A stretch of DNA of 64,000 nt from Actinotignum schaalii FB123-CNA-2 (GTDB lineage Bacteria > Actinomycetota > Actinomycetes > Actinomycetales > Actinomycetaceae), in assembly GCF_000411135.1 (NCBI RefSeq), contig NZ_KE150262.1, positions 374,770 through 438,769 of the forward strand, read 5' to 3'. Positions 26,701 through 33,833 of this stretch are shown one piece after another. Position 1 is the stretch's first letter, and every line of letters starts with the position of its first letter. The notes beneath the pieces are model-generated. The model saw nothing but the letters and a program-made list of their open reading frames with translations, was not told the DNA's origin and did no database searches. The position numbers and the translations under genes were made by a program.

Positions 26701-29037
26701 AAGCCGCGTCTCATCACCAAGGACATCACCTTCGATGAGAATATTCGCTCCCGCTTCGCGGCCTCCGGCGCTGGTATCCAGCTCAAGTACGGCCCGCATA
26801 AGGGCCGCCTCATCCAGCAGTTCACGATGACCATGCCGAACGGCAAGGGCTACGCCGCCGTCTCCGTCTACTCGGATGACAACGGCGCCACCTGGACCCC
26901 CGGCCAGCCGGTCTACGGGAACATGGACGAGAACAAGGTCGTGGAGCTTTCCGACGGCACCGTCATGCTCAACTCGCGGTCCTCGGACGGCATCATGGCC
27001 CGCAAGATCGCCTTCTCGAAGGACGGCGGCCAGACCTACACCCCGATGCAGGTTGAATGGCAGCTGCCCGACCCGCGCAATAACGCCTCGATTATCCGCG
27101 CGTTCCCGAACGCTCCGGAAGGCAGCGCGCAGGCGAAGATTTTGCTGTACTCCTCGTCGTCCGCGACCTCGCGTTCGAACGGCCTCGTGCGTATTTCGTA
27201 CGACGACGGACGCACGTGGTCAGTTGGTAAGCAGTTCAAGCAAGGTGCTATGTCGTACTCCACGATGTGGGCCATGGATGATGGCCGGTACGGCATCTTC
27301 TACGAGGGCGATAACAACGACATGCTCTACGCGCATTTCACCCTGGATTGGCTGAACTCCCTGCCTGTTTCCGCGGTACCCGCGGAGAACGCCAAGGTGT
27401 ATCGCGGTAAGTCCACGATTCCGCTATCGGTGACGAATATGGGCAGCGAGGATCTCGCTGGTGTGGTGGCCACCCCCGGTGAGCTGCCCGCCGGGTGGGA
27501 AGCCGAAGCTGTGGAGCTGGGCACCCTCAAGGCCGGGGAAACCCGCATCGTGCAGGTGCCGGTAACCATTGGCGCGAAGGTACTGGCCGGTTCGGGTGAT
27601 CAAACCATCCCGTTCCGCATTACTTCCGGTGACAAGGTGGCGGCCAATGGCTTCGCCGAGGTCACCCTCATCAATCGCAAGTGCGAATCGCGGCCGGTCT
27701 ACGTGCCGGGCGTGAAGCTCGCGAATGAAGTGGCAGCAGAAACTACCCGCGAGGATAACGGCACCGATAACCTCTTCGATGGCGATCTCAATACCATCTG
27801 GCACAGCCCGTGGAGCTCCACGATCAAGCTGCCGTTGGATATTGATCTGGCACTGCCCCAGGCCGAGAATATCGGCCGGGTGGATGTGCACCCGCGCAGC
27901 TTCGGCGGGGATAACGGCCGCATCCGCTCCGCGGAACTGTGGGCCGGTAAGGACGCTGAGAGCGCGGTGAAGATTGCCGAAGGCACCTTCGAGAATTCGC
28001 CGGAGCCGGCAACCTTCTTCGTGGACACTAAGGACACCAAGTTCCTGCGCCTGCGCATTACCGGCACCTACGGGCGCACCGCCGATTCCCTGGCCTCCGC
28101 CGCAGAAATCGCGGTGTACAAGATGACCGAGGTTTCCGATACCTGCGTGGAGCCGAGCCCCGAACCCGAGCCGACTCCGGGCACCGATCCCACGCCGGGC
28201 ACTCCCGATCCGAGCCCCAAGCCGGATCCGACGCCCGATAAACCGGCACCTTCGCCAGAACCGACTCCGGGCACTGACCCGACGCCGGGCACTCCGGACC
28301 CGAGCCCCACTCCCAGCCCGGAACCGACACCGGAGCCAAGCGAACCCGCGGTTCCCGAATCGCACGGTAACGCCAACTACCTCTCGAACTCGTGGACATC
28401 CACAGTTGCTGACCTCGTCTTCTCCTATGGGCGTGCCGGCGACGAAGTCCTCGTGGGCGATTGGACCGGTGACGGCCGCAAGTCCGTTGCTGTGCGCCGC
28501 GGCAACCAGTTCTTCGTGAAGAACTCCCTGGGCGGCGGCAACGCCGACACCGTATTCTCGTACGGCAAGGCCGGCGATAAGGTTGTGGTGGGTGACTGGG
28601 ATGGCGACGGCAAGGCCACCTTCGCGGTTATTCGCGGCAATAAGGTGTTCGTGAAGAACTCGCTGACCAGCGGCAATGCCGATAGCGTCATCGCTTACGG
28701 CAAGGCCAGCGATACCCTCATCTCCGGTGACTGGGATGGCGACGGCATCGCGACCTTCGCGGCGGTACGCGGCAACCAGTTCTTCGTGAAGAACTCCCTG
28801 GAATCCGGAAATGCGGACGCTGTCTTCAGCTTCGGCCGCGTGGGCGATGAGGTCATCGTGGGTGACTGGGATGGCGACGGCGTGGACACCGTTGGGGTGC
28901 GCCGCGGCAACATCATCTACACCGCCGATGCGCAGGGCAATACCGTGATGAGCGTCGCCTACGGCAAGCCCGGCGATCAGCTCCTCATTGGTGACTGGGA
29001 TGGCGATGGCATCGACACGCCTGGCGTGCGGCGCTAA
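23728..29037 (+). CDS. Secreted sialidase with two tandem GH33 modules
   Basis: 1769 residues. Signal peptide 1-31 (cleavage at AWA-SP), a Ser/Glu/Thr-rich spacer, then a 611-residue unit present twice. Each unit has a beta-sandwich domain (YMSLTLERTDD / YMTVDFERTDD, starting near 104 and 715), a six-bladed sialidase propeller with the Arg motif CYRIPAL (near 257 and 868), Asp boxes such as SKDNGKSW and SDDNGETW, the Glu segment MDENKVVELSDG, an Arg in LNSRSSD, the Tyr nucleophile segment YSTMWAM, and a NEW3-like domain. Both propellers keep these residues. A CBM32/F5-8C domain (about 1320-1467), a Pro-rich linker and five FG-GAP-like repeats with GDWDGDG follow. No LPXTG motif. AAAGG precedes the ATG. 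Confidence 0.95.
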   Translation: MSTPRARRGWSAFVALSATVALTVTPLTAWASPGETPPQPEPQAAEVLETAQPPALTADELESGTSSALAAESTPENSETATEPTNRAAESTAASEAENTANAANYMSLTLERTDDNGNELRIGQKMTFKISYTNLSQRAITAFPFKSNLKGVLPPTAPNCRWANLKAGDTKGCTTATYTVTAEDAAKGTFTPFVEFRATKDRNGTQVLQEGIRQELAPVTLINEQAPKDPDPATIPTERGDMETVRLARAGDKEDYCYRIPALTQANNGWILAAYDGRPGSCMDSPNPNHITLRISKDNGKSWTEPKEVLQGKGTLYSRDKYGYSDPSFVVNEETGRIFLFSVFSYDKRFQDSRPGTDPNDRNVLHAQVVYSDDNGETWSQPRIITDDITFDKNIRSRFAASGAGIQLKYGEHKGRLVQQFTMTMPNNRGYAAVSVYSDNNGETWTPGQPVYGGMDENKVVELSDGTLMLNSRSSDNVWARKIAYSTDGGATYSPMQIDWQLPDPHNNASIIRAFPNAPQGSDKAKILLYSSSSADGRHNGLIRVSYDDGESWSVGKLFKKGAMAYSTMWAMKDGRYGIFFEGDNNDMLYAHFGFDWLNSVPLSTTPERVVVNRGEAKVKINVSNLGSTAIENPVMAPLWLPRGWSAEQVQIGKLEAGETRTVSIPVTIGNDAVAYDDDIGLDFVVNVEGKVGVNASAIARLEEREGETPAPQQYMTVDFERTDDGGEPLRIGQELTFRVSYTNTSDRTITAFPYQSNLNRFLTTGTPNCRWGNLAAGDTKGCNTITYKVTAEDAKRGTFTPYVVFRATEDRDGTRVLQDNIRAELPAIKVINEEIGKRPDPATIPTERGDMETVRLARAGDKDNYCYRIPALAQANNGWILAAYDGRPDSCMDSPNPNHITLRISKDNGKSWTAPEEILQGKGHIRDADKYGFSDPSFVVNEETGRIFLFSVFSYDVRFQDSQPGTDPDNRRALHAQVVYSDDNGQTWSKPRLITKDITFDENIRSRFAASGAGIQLKYGPHKGRLIQQFTMTMPNGKGYAAVSVYSDDNGATWTPGQPVYGNMDENKVVELSDGTVMLNSRSSDGIMARKIAFSKDGGQTYTPMQVEWQLPDPRNNASIIRAFPNAPEGSAQAKILLYSSSSATSRSNGLVRISYDDGRTWSVGKQFKQGAMSYSTMWAMDDGRYGIFYEGDNNDMLYAHFTLDWLNSLPVSAVPAENAKVYRGKSTIPLSVTNMGSEDLAGVVATPGELPAGWEAEAVELGTLKAGETRIVQVPVTIGAKVLAGSGDQTIPFRITSGDKVAANGFAEVTLINRKCESRPVYVPGVKLANEVAAETTREDNGTDNLFDGDLNTIWHSPWSSTIKLPLDIDLALPQAENIGRVDVHPRSFGGDNGRIRSAELWAGKDAESAVKIAEGTFENSPEPATFFVDTKDTKFLRLRITGTYGRTADSLASAAEIAVYKMTEVSDTCVEPSPEPEPTPGTDPTPGTPDPSPKPDPTPDKPAPSPEPTPGTDPTPGTPDPSPTPSPEPTPEPSEPAVPESHGNANYLSNSWTSTVADLVFSYGRAGDEVLVGDWTGDGRKSVAVRRGNQFFVKNSLGGGNADTVFSYGKAGDKVVVGDWDGDGKATFAVIRGNKVFVKNSLTSGNADSVIAYGKASDTLISGDWDGDGIATFAAVRGNQFFVKNSLESGNADAVFSFGRVGDEVIVGDWDGDGVDTVGVRRGNIIYTADAQGNTVMSVAYGKPGDQLLIGDWDGDGIDTPGVRR

Positions 29038-29107
29038 GCGCTCCCCATCTCGCTGAAAAAAGCACCTCGCGCTGAGAAGCACCTCGCGGCGCGATAAGCG
29101 AGATACA

Positions 29108-29151
29108 AACGGGGCCGGGTGGGCTGGATTTCCAGCTCACCCGGCCCCGTT
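29108..29151. terminator. Bidirectional terminator between the two sialidase genes
   Basis: A 20-bp stem with one G-T mismatch (29108-29127 with 29132-29151, arms starting AACGGGGCCGGGTG) and loop ATTT. Genes converge here, the secreted sialidase from the left and the cytoplasmic one from the right. Just before it, AGCACCTCGCG is repeated twice. Confidence 0.85.
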
Positions 29152-29186
29152 GCGTGGCGTGCCACGCGGCTACGTTTCCGGTTTAG

Positions 29187-30326
29187 TTAGCGCAGTTCCT
29201 CGCCCGGGATCAGGTCCAGGTAGAGCGAGTTCTCGCGTTCAAAAACGACGGCGAGGTTATCCGCGAGCCACACCGCGTCAGAGTAACCGAATTCGCCCGG
29301 GCCCAGGGAGCGGAGCAGGCGTCCGGCGTCGTCAATAATAGCGCCGTTCTCCCGCGCGGTATCCGAATGCGGATGGATGAGGACGGTGCTATCTCCGCAG
29401 GTGATGAGCTTGGCGTTGCAACCCGGATCGGGGAAGTTCAGGGGCTGCGGTTCAGACCAGCTCAGGCCATCGCTCGAGCGTGCCACCACGCGCCCACCGC
29501 GACCCTGGAGGCGGATATTCGCGATGACCTCTCCCCCGCATACCTCGAGGGTGGTTTCGTCCAAGCCGGGGGTACCCACCGGGCGGATCGGCTCGGAAAC
29601 CGCCACAATCTTGCCTGCACGCACATGCACCACGTAGATAACCGCCTCCCCGCCGCGGTTCGTCACGTATGGGAGAAGCGCGGTATCGCCCAGCAGCGGG
29701 GTGGAGCCGGAGGTGGCGAAAAGACCATCGCAACGCAGCTCACTATAGAGCTCATCGTCCACCCGAGTATGGCTCAGAGAATCGAGGCTGGTCCCCCAGG
29801 CGATCCAAGCTTCCAGCCGCGGGCCATCAAAGCGGGAGCCGAAATAGCCGATTTCTTCCGAGGCGGCGTAGGCCAGGGTGATGCCGGCATCGTTCCCGGC
29901 GGCGGTTGGCGCTGCGGCATCCGCGCCCGTAGCACTGGCTACCGGAGCGCCGGCCACACACGGATCCCCGCACACCGCAGGAGTTCCCGGAACCGGGAGC
30001 GGAGCAGAAAATTCAAGGTCCTGCGCGCGCAGCGGCGTGCCCGGCGCGGGGAGCTTGGCGGTGATATAGCAAATACGGTTGGGATTAGGCAGGTCGGCAG
30101 CCATTGCCCCACCCAGGTTTTCCCAGTCAAAATCCCCGCTCGGATGCGGGCGTTCATCGAAGAAGACGGTCAGCTGGTTATCGCGATGCAGCACGGCCGG
30201 GATGCGGAAATCACGGTCGGCGGTACGGGTGACGAGCGCGCGGGCCGAACGGCCAGCCGCGGCGCCAGCGCTGGGCGCGGTGGCCTGCGCACGATCATTG
30301 TGCGGGTCCTTATGTAGAGAAGTCAT
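29187..30326 (-). CDS. Cytoplasmic sialidase (GH33-like, no signal peptide)
   Basis: 379 residues. The sialidase Arg motif DRDFRIPAVL is near residue 41, a clear Asp box SSDGLSWSEP near 285, and likely catalytic segments DETTLEVCGG (Glu), ANIRLQGRGG (Arg) and EFGYSDAVWL (Tyr). The N-terminus is hydrophilic with no signal or TM segment, so the enzyme should act inside the cell on small imported sialosides. An Ala/Pro/Gly-rich insert (about 110-140) separates two blades. It is convergent with the secreted sialidase and has a NanR-like site 18 bp upstream of its ATG. Substrate and activity are inferred. Confidence 0.82.
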   Translation of the reverse strand: MTSLHKDPHNDRAQATAPSAGAAAGRSARALVTRTADRDFRIPAVLHRDNQLTVFFDERPHPSGDFDWENLGGAMAADLPNPNRICYITAKLPAPGTPLRAQDLEFSAPLPVPGTPAVCGDPCVAGAPVASATGADAAAPTAAGNDAGITLAYAASEEIGYFGSRFDGPRLEAWIAWGTSLDSLSHTRVDDELYSELRCDGLFATSGSTPLLGDTALLPYVTNRGGEAVIYVVHVRAGKIVAVSEPIRPVGTPGLDETTLEVCGGEVIANIRLQGRGGRVVARSSDGLSWSEPQPLNFPDPGCNAKLITCGDSTVLIHPHSDTARENGAIIDDAGRLLRSLGPGEFGYSDAVWLADNLAVVFERENSLYLDLIPGEELR

Positions 30327-30343
30327 GGCACCATCCTATGTGG

Positions 30344-30354
30344 TTGTCAGACTT
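30344..30354. promoter_or_regulatory. Degenerate NanR-type operator
   Basis: TTGTCAGACTT matches TTGTCAGACAA except for one base in the right arm. It is 18 bp upstream of the cytoplasmic sialidase ATG, where a bound repressor would overlap the promoter or leader. Confidence 0.55.
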
Positions 30355-30482
30355 AATGCCGCGGCCCGGCGCTGGGGCGCCGCCGCTCACGTTTCCGCGG
30401 GATAACAGGGCTGGTGAGCGGTAGGCGCGGCGTCGTCGCCCTTCATTCACGGCAGACACGTGCCGGTGGTGCACACCACGTT

Positions 30483-30510
30483 TTGACAGGGCCGCCGCGC
30501 TGTGTAAAAT
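30483..30510 (+). promoter_or_regulatory. Strong sigma-70-like promoter with no gene close by
   Basis: TTGACA (30483-30488), 16-bp spacer, TAAAAT (30505-30510). It points at the GNAT gene whose ATG is 295 bp further on, giving either a long leader or a separate small RNA. The leader contains the near-palindrome GGGCGGTACCACCC (30533-30546). The rest of 30511-30804 shows no open frame of note; ACGACGACGC occurs at 30682-30691. Confidence 0.55.
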
Positions 30511-30804
30511 CCTGTGTGCAGCAAGCGAGGCCGGGCGGTACCACCCGCGTTTCCAGCTGTTCGCGTACAGCAACGATACCGATTCTTGACCGTTACTAGA
30601 GCTTGCACTGAAGACTTTTCTTGTTTTACGCTAACGTTCAGCGGCCCATGACCGCGTGACACCCCCGGTGTTTCGTCCGGTACGACGACGCCACCCCCAA
30701 CCCAACCTAACAGCAGCGCATATTTGCTTCGCGCATGCCAAGCGCTGGCTAATTCCTGACCGAATTTCCCCTGTGGGACCGAGTTGCGGAGGACGACGAC
30801 TCTC

Positions 30805-31383
30805 ATGACCACTCAACTGACTCACCTGACCCGGTGCACGCGTGAGGATATCCCCACCCTCGCCACCATCCGCCGCACCATCGAAGAAACTATGGCCGCC
30901 GCAGGTAACAGCCAGTGGCCCCTCGGCTCGCTGCCGGTGTGGAAAATCGCCGAGCAGGTAGACGCCGGCGAATTCTGGGCTTTGCGCGCGGCCGATGGCA
31001 CTATCACCGCCGCCGTGCGGGCCCTGCATTCCGACCCGCTCATCTGGTTCGATGACAGGCCCGCCCTCTACCTCCACACCCTCATGGCCAATCCGGCCGT
31101 TGAGGCGAAGGGCGCCGGGCGGGCGATCCTGGCCGCGATGGCCCAGCTGGCAGTCACCTACGGCTACGACCGGGTGCGCCTGGATTGCGTGGGCCCGCTG
31201 CGCGGCTTCTACGCTCGCCAGGGATTTGAGGACACCGGCATGACCCATTCCGGCAACCACTCGGCGGATATGGATGCGCATCTGATGGAGCGCATCCTGC
31301 TGCCGGAGTTCACGCCGGTGGGTGAGTTTGGGGCTGTGGGGCAGTTTGGCCCAGAACTTGACGTGGCGGTGCCGGCGGCGTAG
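30805..31383 (+). CDS. GNAT-family N-acetyltransferase
   Basis: 192 residues. N-terminal helices with TREDIPTLATIRRTIEETMA, the beta4-alpha3 acetyl-CoA binding part LHTLMANPAVEAKGAGRAILAAMAQLA (near 90-115), and YDRVRLDCVGPLRGFYARQGFEDTG give the GNAT fold. The last ~25 residues are a Gly/Pro/Val-rich tail of no known role. ATG at 30805 has GGAGG twelve bases upstream, a long spacing. The acceptor substrate is unknown and no neighbour suggests one. Confidence 0.82.
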   Translation: MTTQLTHLTRCTREDIPTLATIRRTIEETMAAAGNSQWPLGSLPVWKIAEQVDAGEFWALRAADGTITAAVRALHSDPLIWFDDRPALYLHTLMANPAVEAKGAGRAILAAMAQLAVTYGYDRVRLDCVGPLRGFYARQGFEDTGMTHSGNHSADMDAHLMERILLPEFTPVGEFGAVGQFGPELDVAVPAA

Positions 31384-31505
31384 GTGGTGGCGCTATAGAT
31401 AGCACCGCAGCGCTGTTGCATTCCGATTTAGAATCCAGGCGGGTGTGGCAGCGCGCGAAACTACGCTAAACTAGCCTTTTGCAGCCCGCGTGGGCGGCGC
31501 TGCTT

Positions 31506-31593
31506 GGAGAGTTGTCAGAGCGGCCGAATGAGACGGTCTTGAAAACCGTTGTGCGGCGACCCCGCACCAAGGGTTCGAATCCCTTACTCTCCG
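31506..31593 (+). tRNA. tRNA-Ser (anticodon UGA)
   Basis: 88 nt. Acceptor GGAGAGT pairs with ACTCTCC, the anticodon stem ACGGT/ACCGT encloses CTTGAAA (anticodon TGA), there is a long variable arm as in class II tRNAs, and the T-loop GGTTCGAATCC is intact. The CCA end is not encoded. Confidence 0.97.
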
Positions 31594-32111
31594 CATGTGA
31601 TCTAGCTCTCAGTTCGAGAAATCGGCCTGAGGGCTTAGTTTTTGTTGAGCTGGCGCGGGAAAGTCGGGGAATGGTGGGGCTTGGAACGCTCCCCCGTAGC
31701 CACTCTTGACCGGTCTTTAGGGGTACTTATGGGTACTTCGGGGATACTTTTGGGGGTACAACCCAAGGGGTGGAGATTTGTACCCCCAAACCGGGGTACG
31801 CGACGAAAATAAAAGGGGCGATTTGAGGAACAGCGCCTCCGTTCGGGACTGCGAGATAGATTTACACGCTGATAGTATTGAGATGCCGGCGAAAAGAGGG
31901 TCAGGGATCCCCTTCCCCCACCGAGGGGATAGCTGGCTCCTACTTTTTACCCACCCCCGGCTACCCAATACTGGTAGCGAGCGGCTCAACATGGGTCAAG
32001 ATGTTCTTCAATGTATGCCCCTGGGCGATGCTGCGGGGACATTTTCACGCGATGACGGCTCGGTATCGAGCGTGTCGAGCGCAAGTTTCTCGAACGGAAA
32101 GGCTTCTAACA
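31594..32111. other. Probable element scar downstream of tRNA-Ser
   Basis: No credible gene. The word GGGTACTT recurs (31719, 31729, and GGGATACTT at 31741). A perfect 13-bp hairpin stem, TTTGGGGGTACAA (31749-31761) with TTGTACCCCCAAA (31778-31790), follows. Base composition is more AT-rich from about 31800 to 32300 than in surrounding DNA. Such repeats just past a tRNA 3' end are common at integration sites of phages and integrative elements, but no integrase and no duplicated tRNA end was found. Confidence 0.45.
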
Positions 32112-32285
32112 ATGAGAACAGACGAGGAACTACTTGCCGAAATTGAAAGCGATGCGGACATTGATCCCGAACGGCTTATCACGGATCCAGAGCGAGTAAA
32201 AATAGCTGCCGCACAAATTCGGATCAAAATCGCACAACGCGCACGTAATGAGGCAGTTCCACATGCCCGAAAATGTACGAATTAG
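32112..32285 (+). CDS. Short hypothetical protein, probably truncated
   Basis: 57 residues, MRTDEELLAEIESDADIDPE then RLITDPERVKIAAAQIRI and KIAQRARNEAVPHARKCTN. GGAAAGG lies nine bases upstream of the ATG. The charged helical sequence ending RARNEAV resembles the start of small actinobacterial helix-turn-helix proteins where a recognition helix would follow, so the gene looks cut off by a stop. It lies in the AT-richer stretch between two tRNA genes and is likely part of the same remnant. Confidence 0.4.
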   Translation: MRTDEELLAEIESDADIDPERLITDPERVKIAAAQIRIKIAQRARNEAVPHARKCTN

Positions 32286-32435
32286 CGGGCCAAACCCCAG
32301 CTTCTCCGGCAAGAACACATCCAATTCGCACCAAGTCTTGTTTCCACCACTCTCCGACGCGTCTTTAGCCTGCCTGTAGAGAAAGGCCCCGGTCATTTGT
32401 GCATTGCTAAAAGCTAGAGGCCTGACCGGGGGTCT

Positions 32436-32671
32436 ATCACTAGTCAATCTACTTGGACAGCTGACGAACAGCAATGGGAGATGCACACACTTCAGCCTTT
32501 CCAACCTCCCCGCAGCGCATGGTCACGATACCGCGTGCGCAGCTCACCGCGATCTTGCCTCATCAGTGCTTCAATAGCCTTCGCCAGCTTCGCGGCGTCG
32601 TAATGCTTCTTGAACAGCGCCTTGGCATCGCGCTTGAACTGATGTGTACGGAAGACGCTAGTCAGCCTCAT
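32436..32671 (-). pseudogene. YafQ/RelE-type toxin, frameshifted remnant
   Basis: From ATG at 32671 the frame encodes 59 residues: MRLTSVFRTHQFKRDAKALF, then KKHYDAAKLAKAIEALM and RYRDHALRGGWKG, ending at TGA 32492-32494. This is the YafQ family pattern (KRDxK..., RDHxLxGxWKG), but the family continues with RECHIxPDWLLVY, which holds key catalytic residues. Another frame right after the stop reads KCVHLPLLFVSC, a plausible decayed version of that tail. So a frameshift or small deletion has removed the C-terminal strands. The ATG overlaps the antitoxin end, as in TA operons. Confidence 0.7.
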
Positions 32672-32789
32672 TGAGATCCGCCATCAGTTCAGCGACGCTA
32701 CCAAACGAAGCGCCGGTGCGGGACTCAACTTCACCTCTCGCCACTACCCAACAATGACCGCAAACCCAGCCAGGCCAGATGTGAAACAT
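32658..32789 (-). pseudogene. Antitoxin remnant of the YafQ-type module
   Basis: Up to 43 codons from ATG 32789 (open to TTG 32852), ending RGEVESRTGASFGSVAELMA plus DLNEAD. The C-terminal SVAELMADLNEAD is like RelB/DinJ-class antitoxin tails, and the stop overlaps the toxin start region. The N-terminal DNA-binding part expected of such antitoxins (a ribbon-helix-helix of ~45 residues) is not recognisable, so the gene is probably decayed. Confidence 0.5.
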
Positions 32790-32875
32790 AACGCACCTGG
32801 CCTCTAAATTTTGTTCTCGCCGAGCAACGATGTAAACTCTTATCTGTCGCAAAACGAGGCGGGTTAATCGCTCGC

Positions 32876-32898
32876 CTCCTCAATTTTTTATTGAGGAG
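32876..32898. terminator. Hairpin before tRNA-Arg
   Basis: CTCCTCAAT (32876-32884), loop TTTTT, ATTGAGGAG (32890-32898), a perfect 9-bp stem. No T-run follows in either direction, so its role is uncertain. It bounds the remnant region on the right. Confidence 0.45.
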
Positions 32899-32924
32899 CT
32901 TGCTGGTAGCCACCTCGTGACTGT

Positions 32925-32997
32925 GCGCTCGTAGCTCAGTGGATAGAGCATCTGACTACGGATCAGAAGGTCGGGGGTTCGAATCCCTTCGAGCGCG
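32925..32997 (+). tRNA. tRNA-Arg (anticodon ACG)
   Basis: 73 nt. Acceptor GCGCTCG/CGAGCGC, D-arm TAGCTCAGTGGATAGAGCA, anticodon loop CTACGGA with ACG, T-loop GGTTCGAATCC. CCA is not encoded. The ACG tRNA is the one normally edited to inosine to read CGU/CGC/CGA. Confidence 0.97.
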
Positions 32998-33091
32998 CGA
33001 AGCTCCTCCTCGGTGACTCAAATCCCGGTGGGGAGCAATTTCTTTTTCGACGCTCAAGCCCGAAGCCACCAAGCACCGCCACAAAACCAAC

Positions 33092-33535
33092 CTAACGCGA
33101 ATGCTTCAGGAACGCTGGCAAATTGACCGGGTTGAAACTGAAAACTCCCGGATGGTTAATATCCGCTTCCCAGGTCTGCGCCTTGCCCTCCGCGGTCCAG
33201 CTAATAAGTGCGGTAGTGGCTTTGCGCTCCACATGAAAATCGATCACGCTCTCCCACGGGTACCGCTGGAAACGCTCGCCGTCCGCCCGCGAAATATTCG
33301 ACAGCCCCGACTTCCCCTCCGGATTGATCACGATAAACTCGGCATCGGTCACCACCAGCACCCGGATCACCGCCGCGTCGATTGCATTCCACAGGTTCGA
33401 CACCAGGAGCTTGCCAATTCCGCCCAAGAAACTTCTATACTTACGCACCACCAGGTAGTTCGCGCCAGCCTCAATGCCGTGCTCGCGAAGAAACGCGAGA
33501 ATATCTTCTTCCGTCACGCCCCGAATAACGCCCAT
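33092..33535 (-). CDS. Hypothetical protein, PH-like beta-rich domain
   Basis: 147 residues, no signal or TM segment. An N-terminal helical part (VTEEDILAFLREHGIEAGAN) is followed by strands: NYLVVRKYRSF, AAVIRVLVVTDAEFIVINPEG, WESVIDFHVERKATTALISW. The alternation of strands with an FIVINPEG turn resembles pleckstrin-like YokE/DUF-type domains, but I cannot name the family. It stands alone between tRNA-Arg and the surface protein gene, on the opposite strand to both. Confidence 0.6.
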   Translation of the reverse strand: MGVIRGVTEEDILAFLREHGIEAGANYLVVRKYRSFLGGIGKLLVSNLWNAIDAAVIRVLVVTDAEFIVINPEGKSGLSNISRADGERFQRYPWESVIDFHVERKATTALISWTAEGKAQTWEADINHPGVFSFNPVNLPAFLKHSR

Positions 33536-33833
33536 GACCGTGCACCCTTCTCGCGACTACCGCGACGCCCGAGGCGACCCCTTTCCTCGCACCCTTGCGC
33601 GAAGTTTGTCACCTCGATAATTTGAGTTTATACCTTTTTACGACGACGCACACCCGCTTCACGCCTCCTTTTCGCACAGCACCGCCGATTCTCACTCAGC
33701 CCTACCCAGCCCCCCGCCAGCCATTCACTCAGCTCGCACTACTTGAACTTTGTCCCACCATATTCGCTTTAACTAACACCAAATTTCATTTAGGGTTAGA
33801 AGTATAAGTAATCACGACTCTGGATAGGACATC

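Noticed and set aside
28150-28360. Short repeats suggesting a CRISPR-like array in the sialidase gene
   Set aside because: They encode the Pro/Thr/Asp linker; no spacers of constant length and no cas genes.
31717-31992. 91-codon minus-strand frame beside tRNA-Ser
   Set aside because: Runs through the GGGTACTT repeats and hairpin; composition is not protein-like.
32130-32504. 124-codon minus-strand frame across the element scar
   Set aside because: Its start lies in the decayed toxin tail and the rest lacks any family pattern or ribosome site; likely a chance frame.
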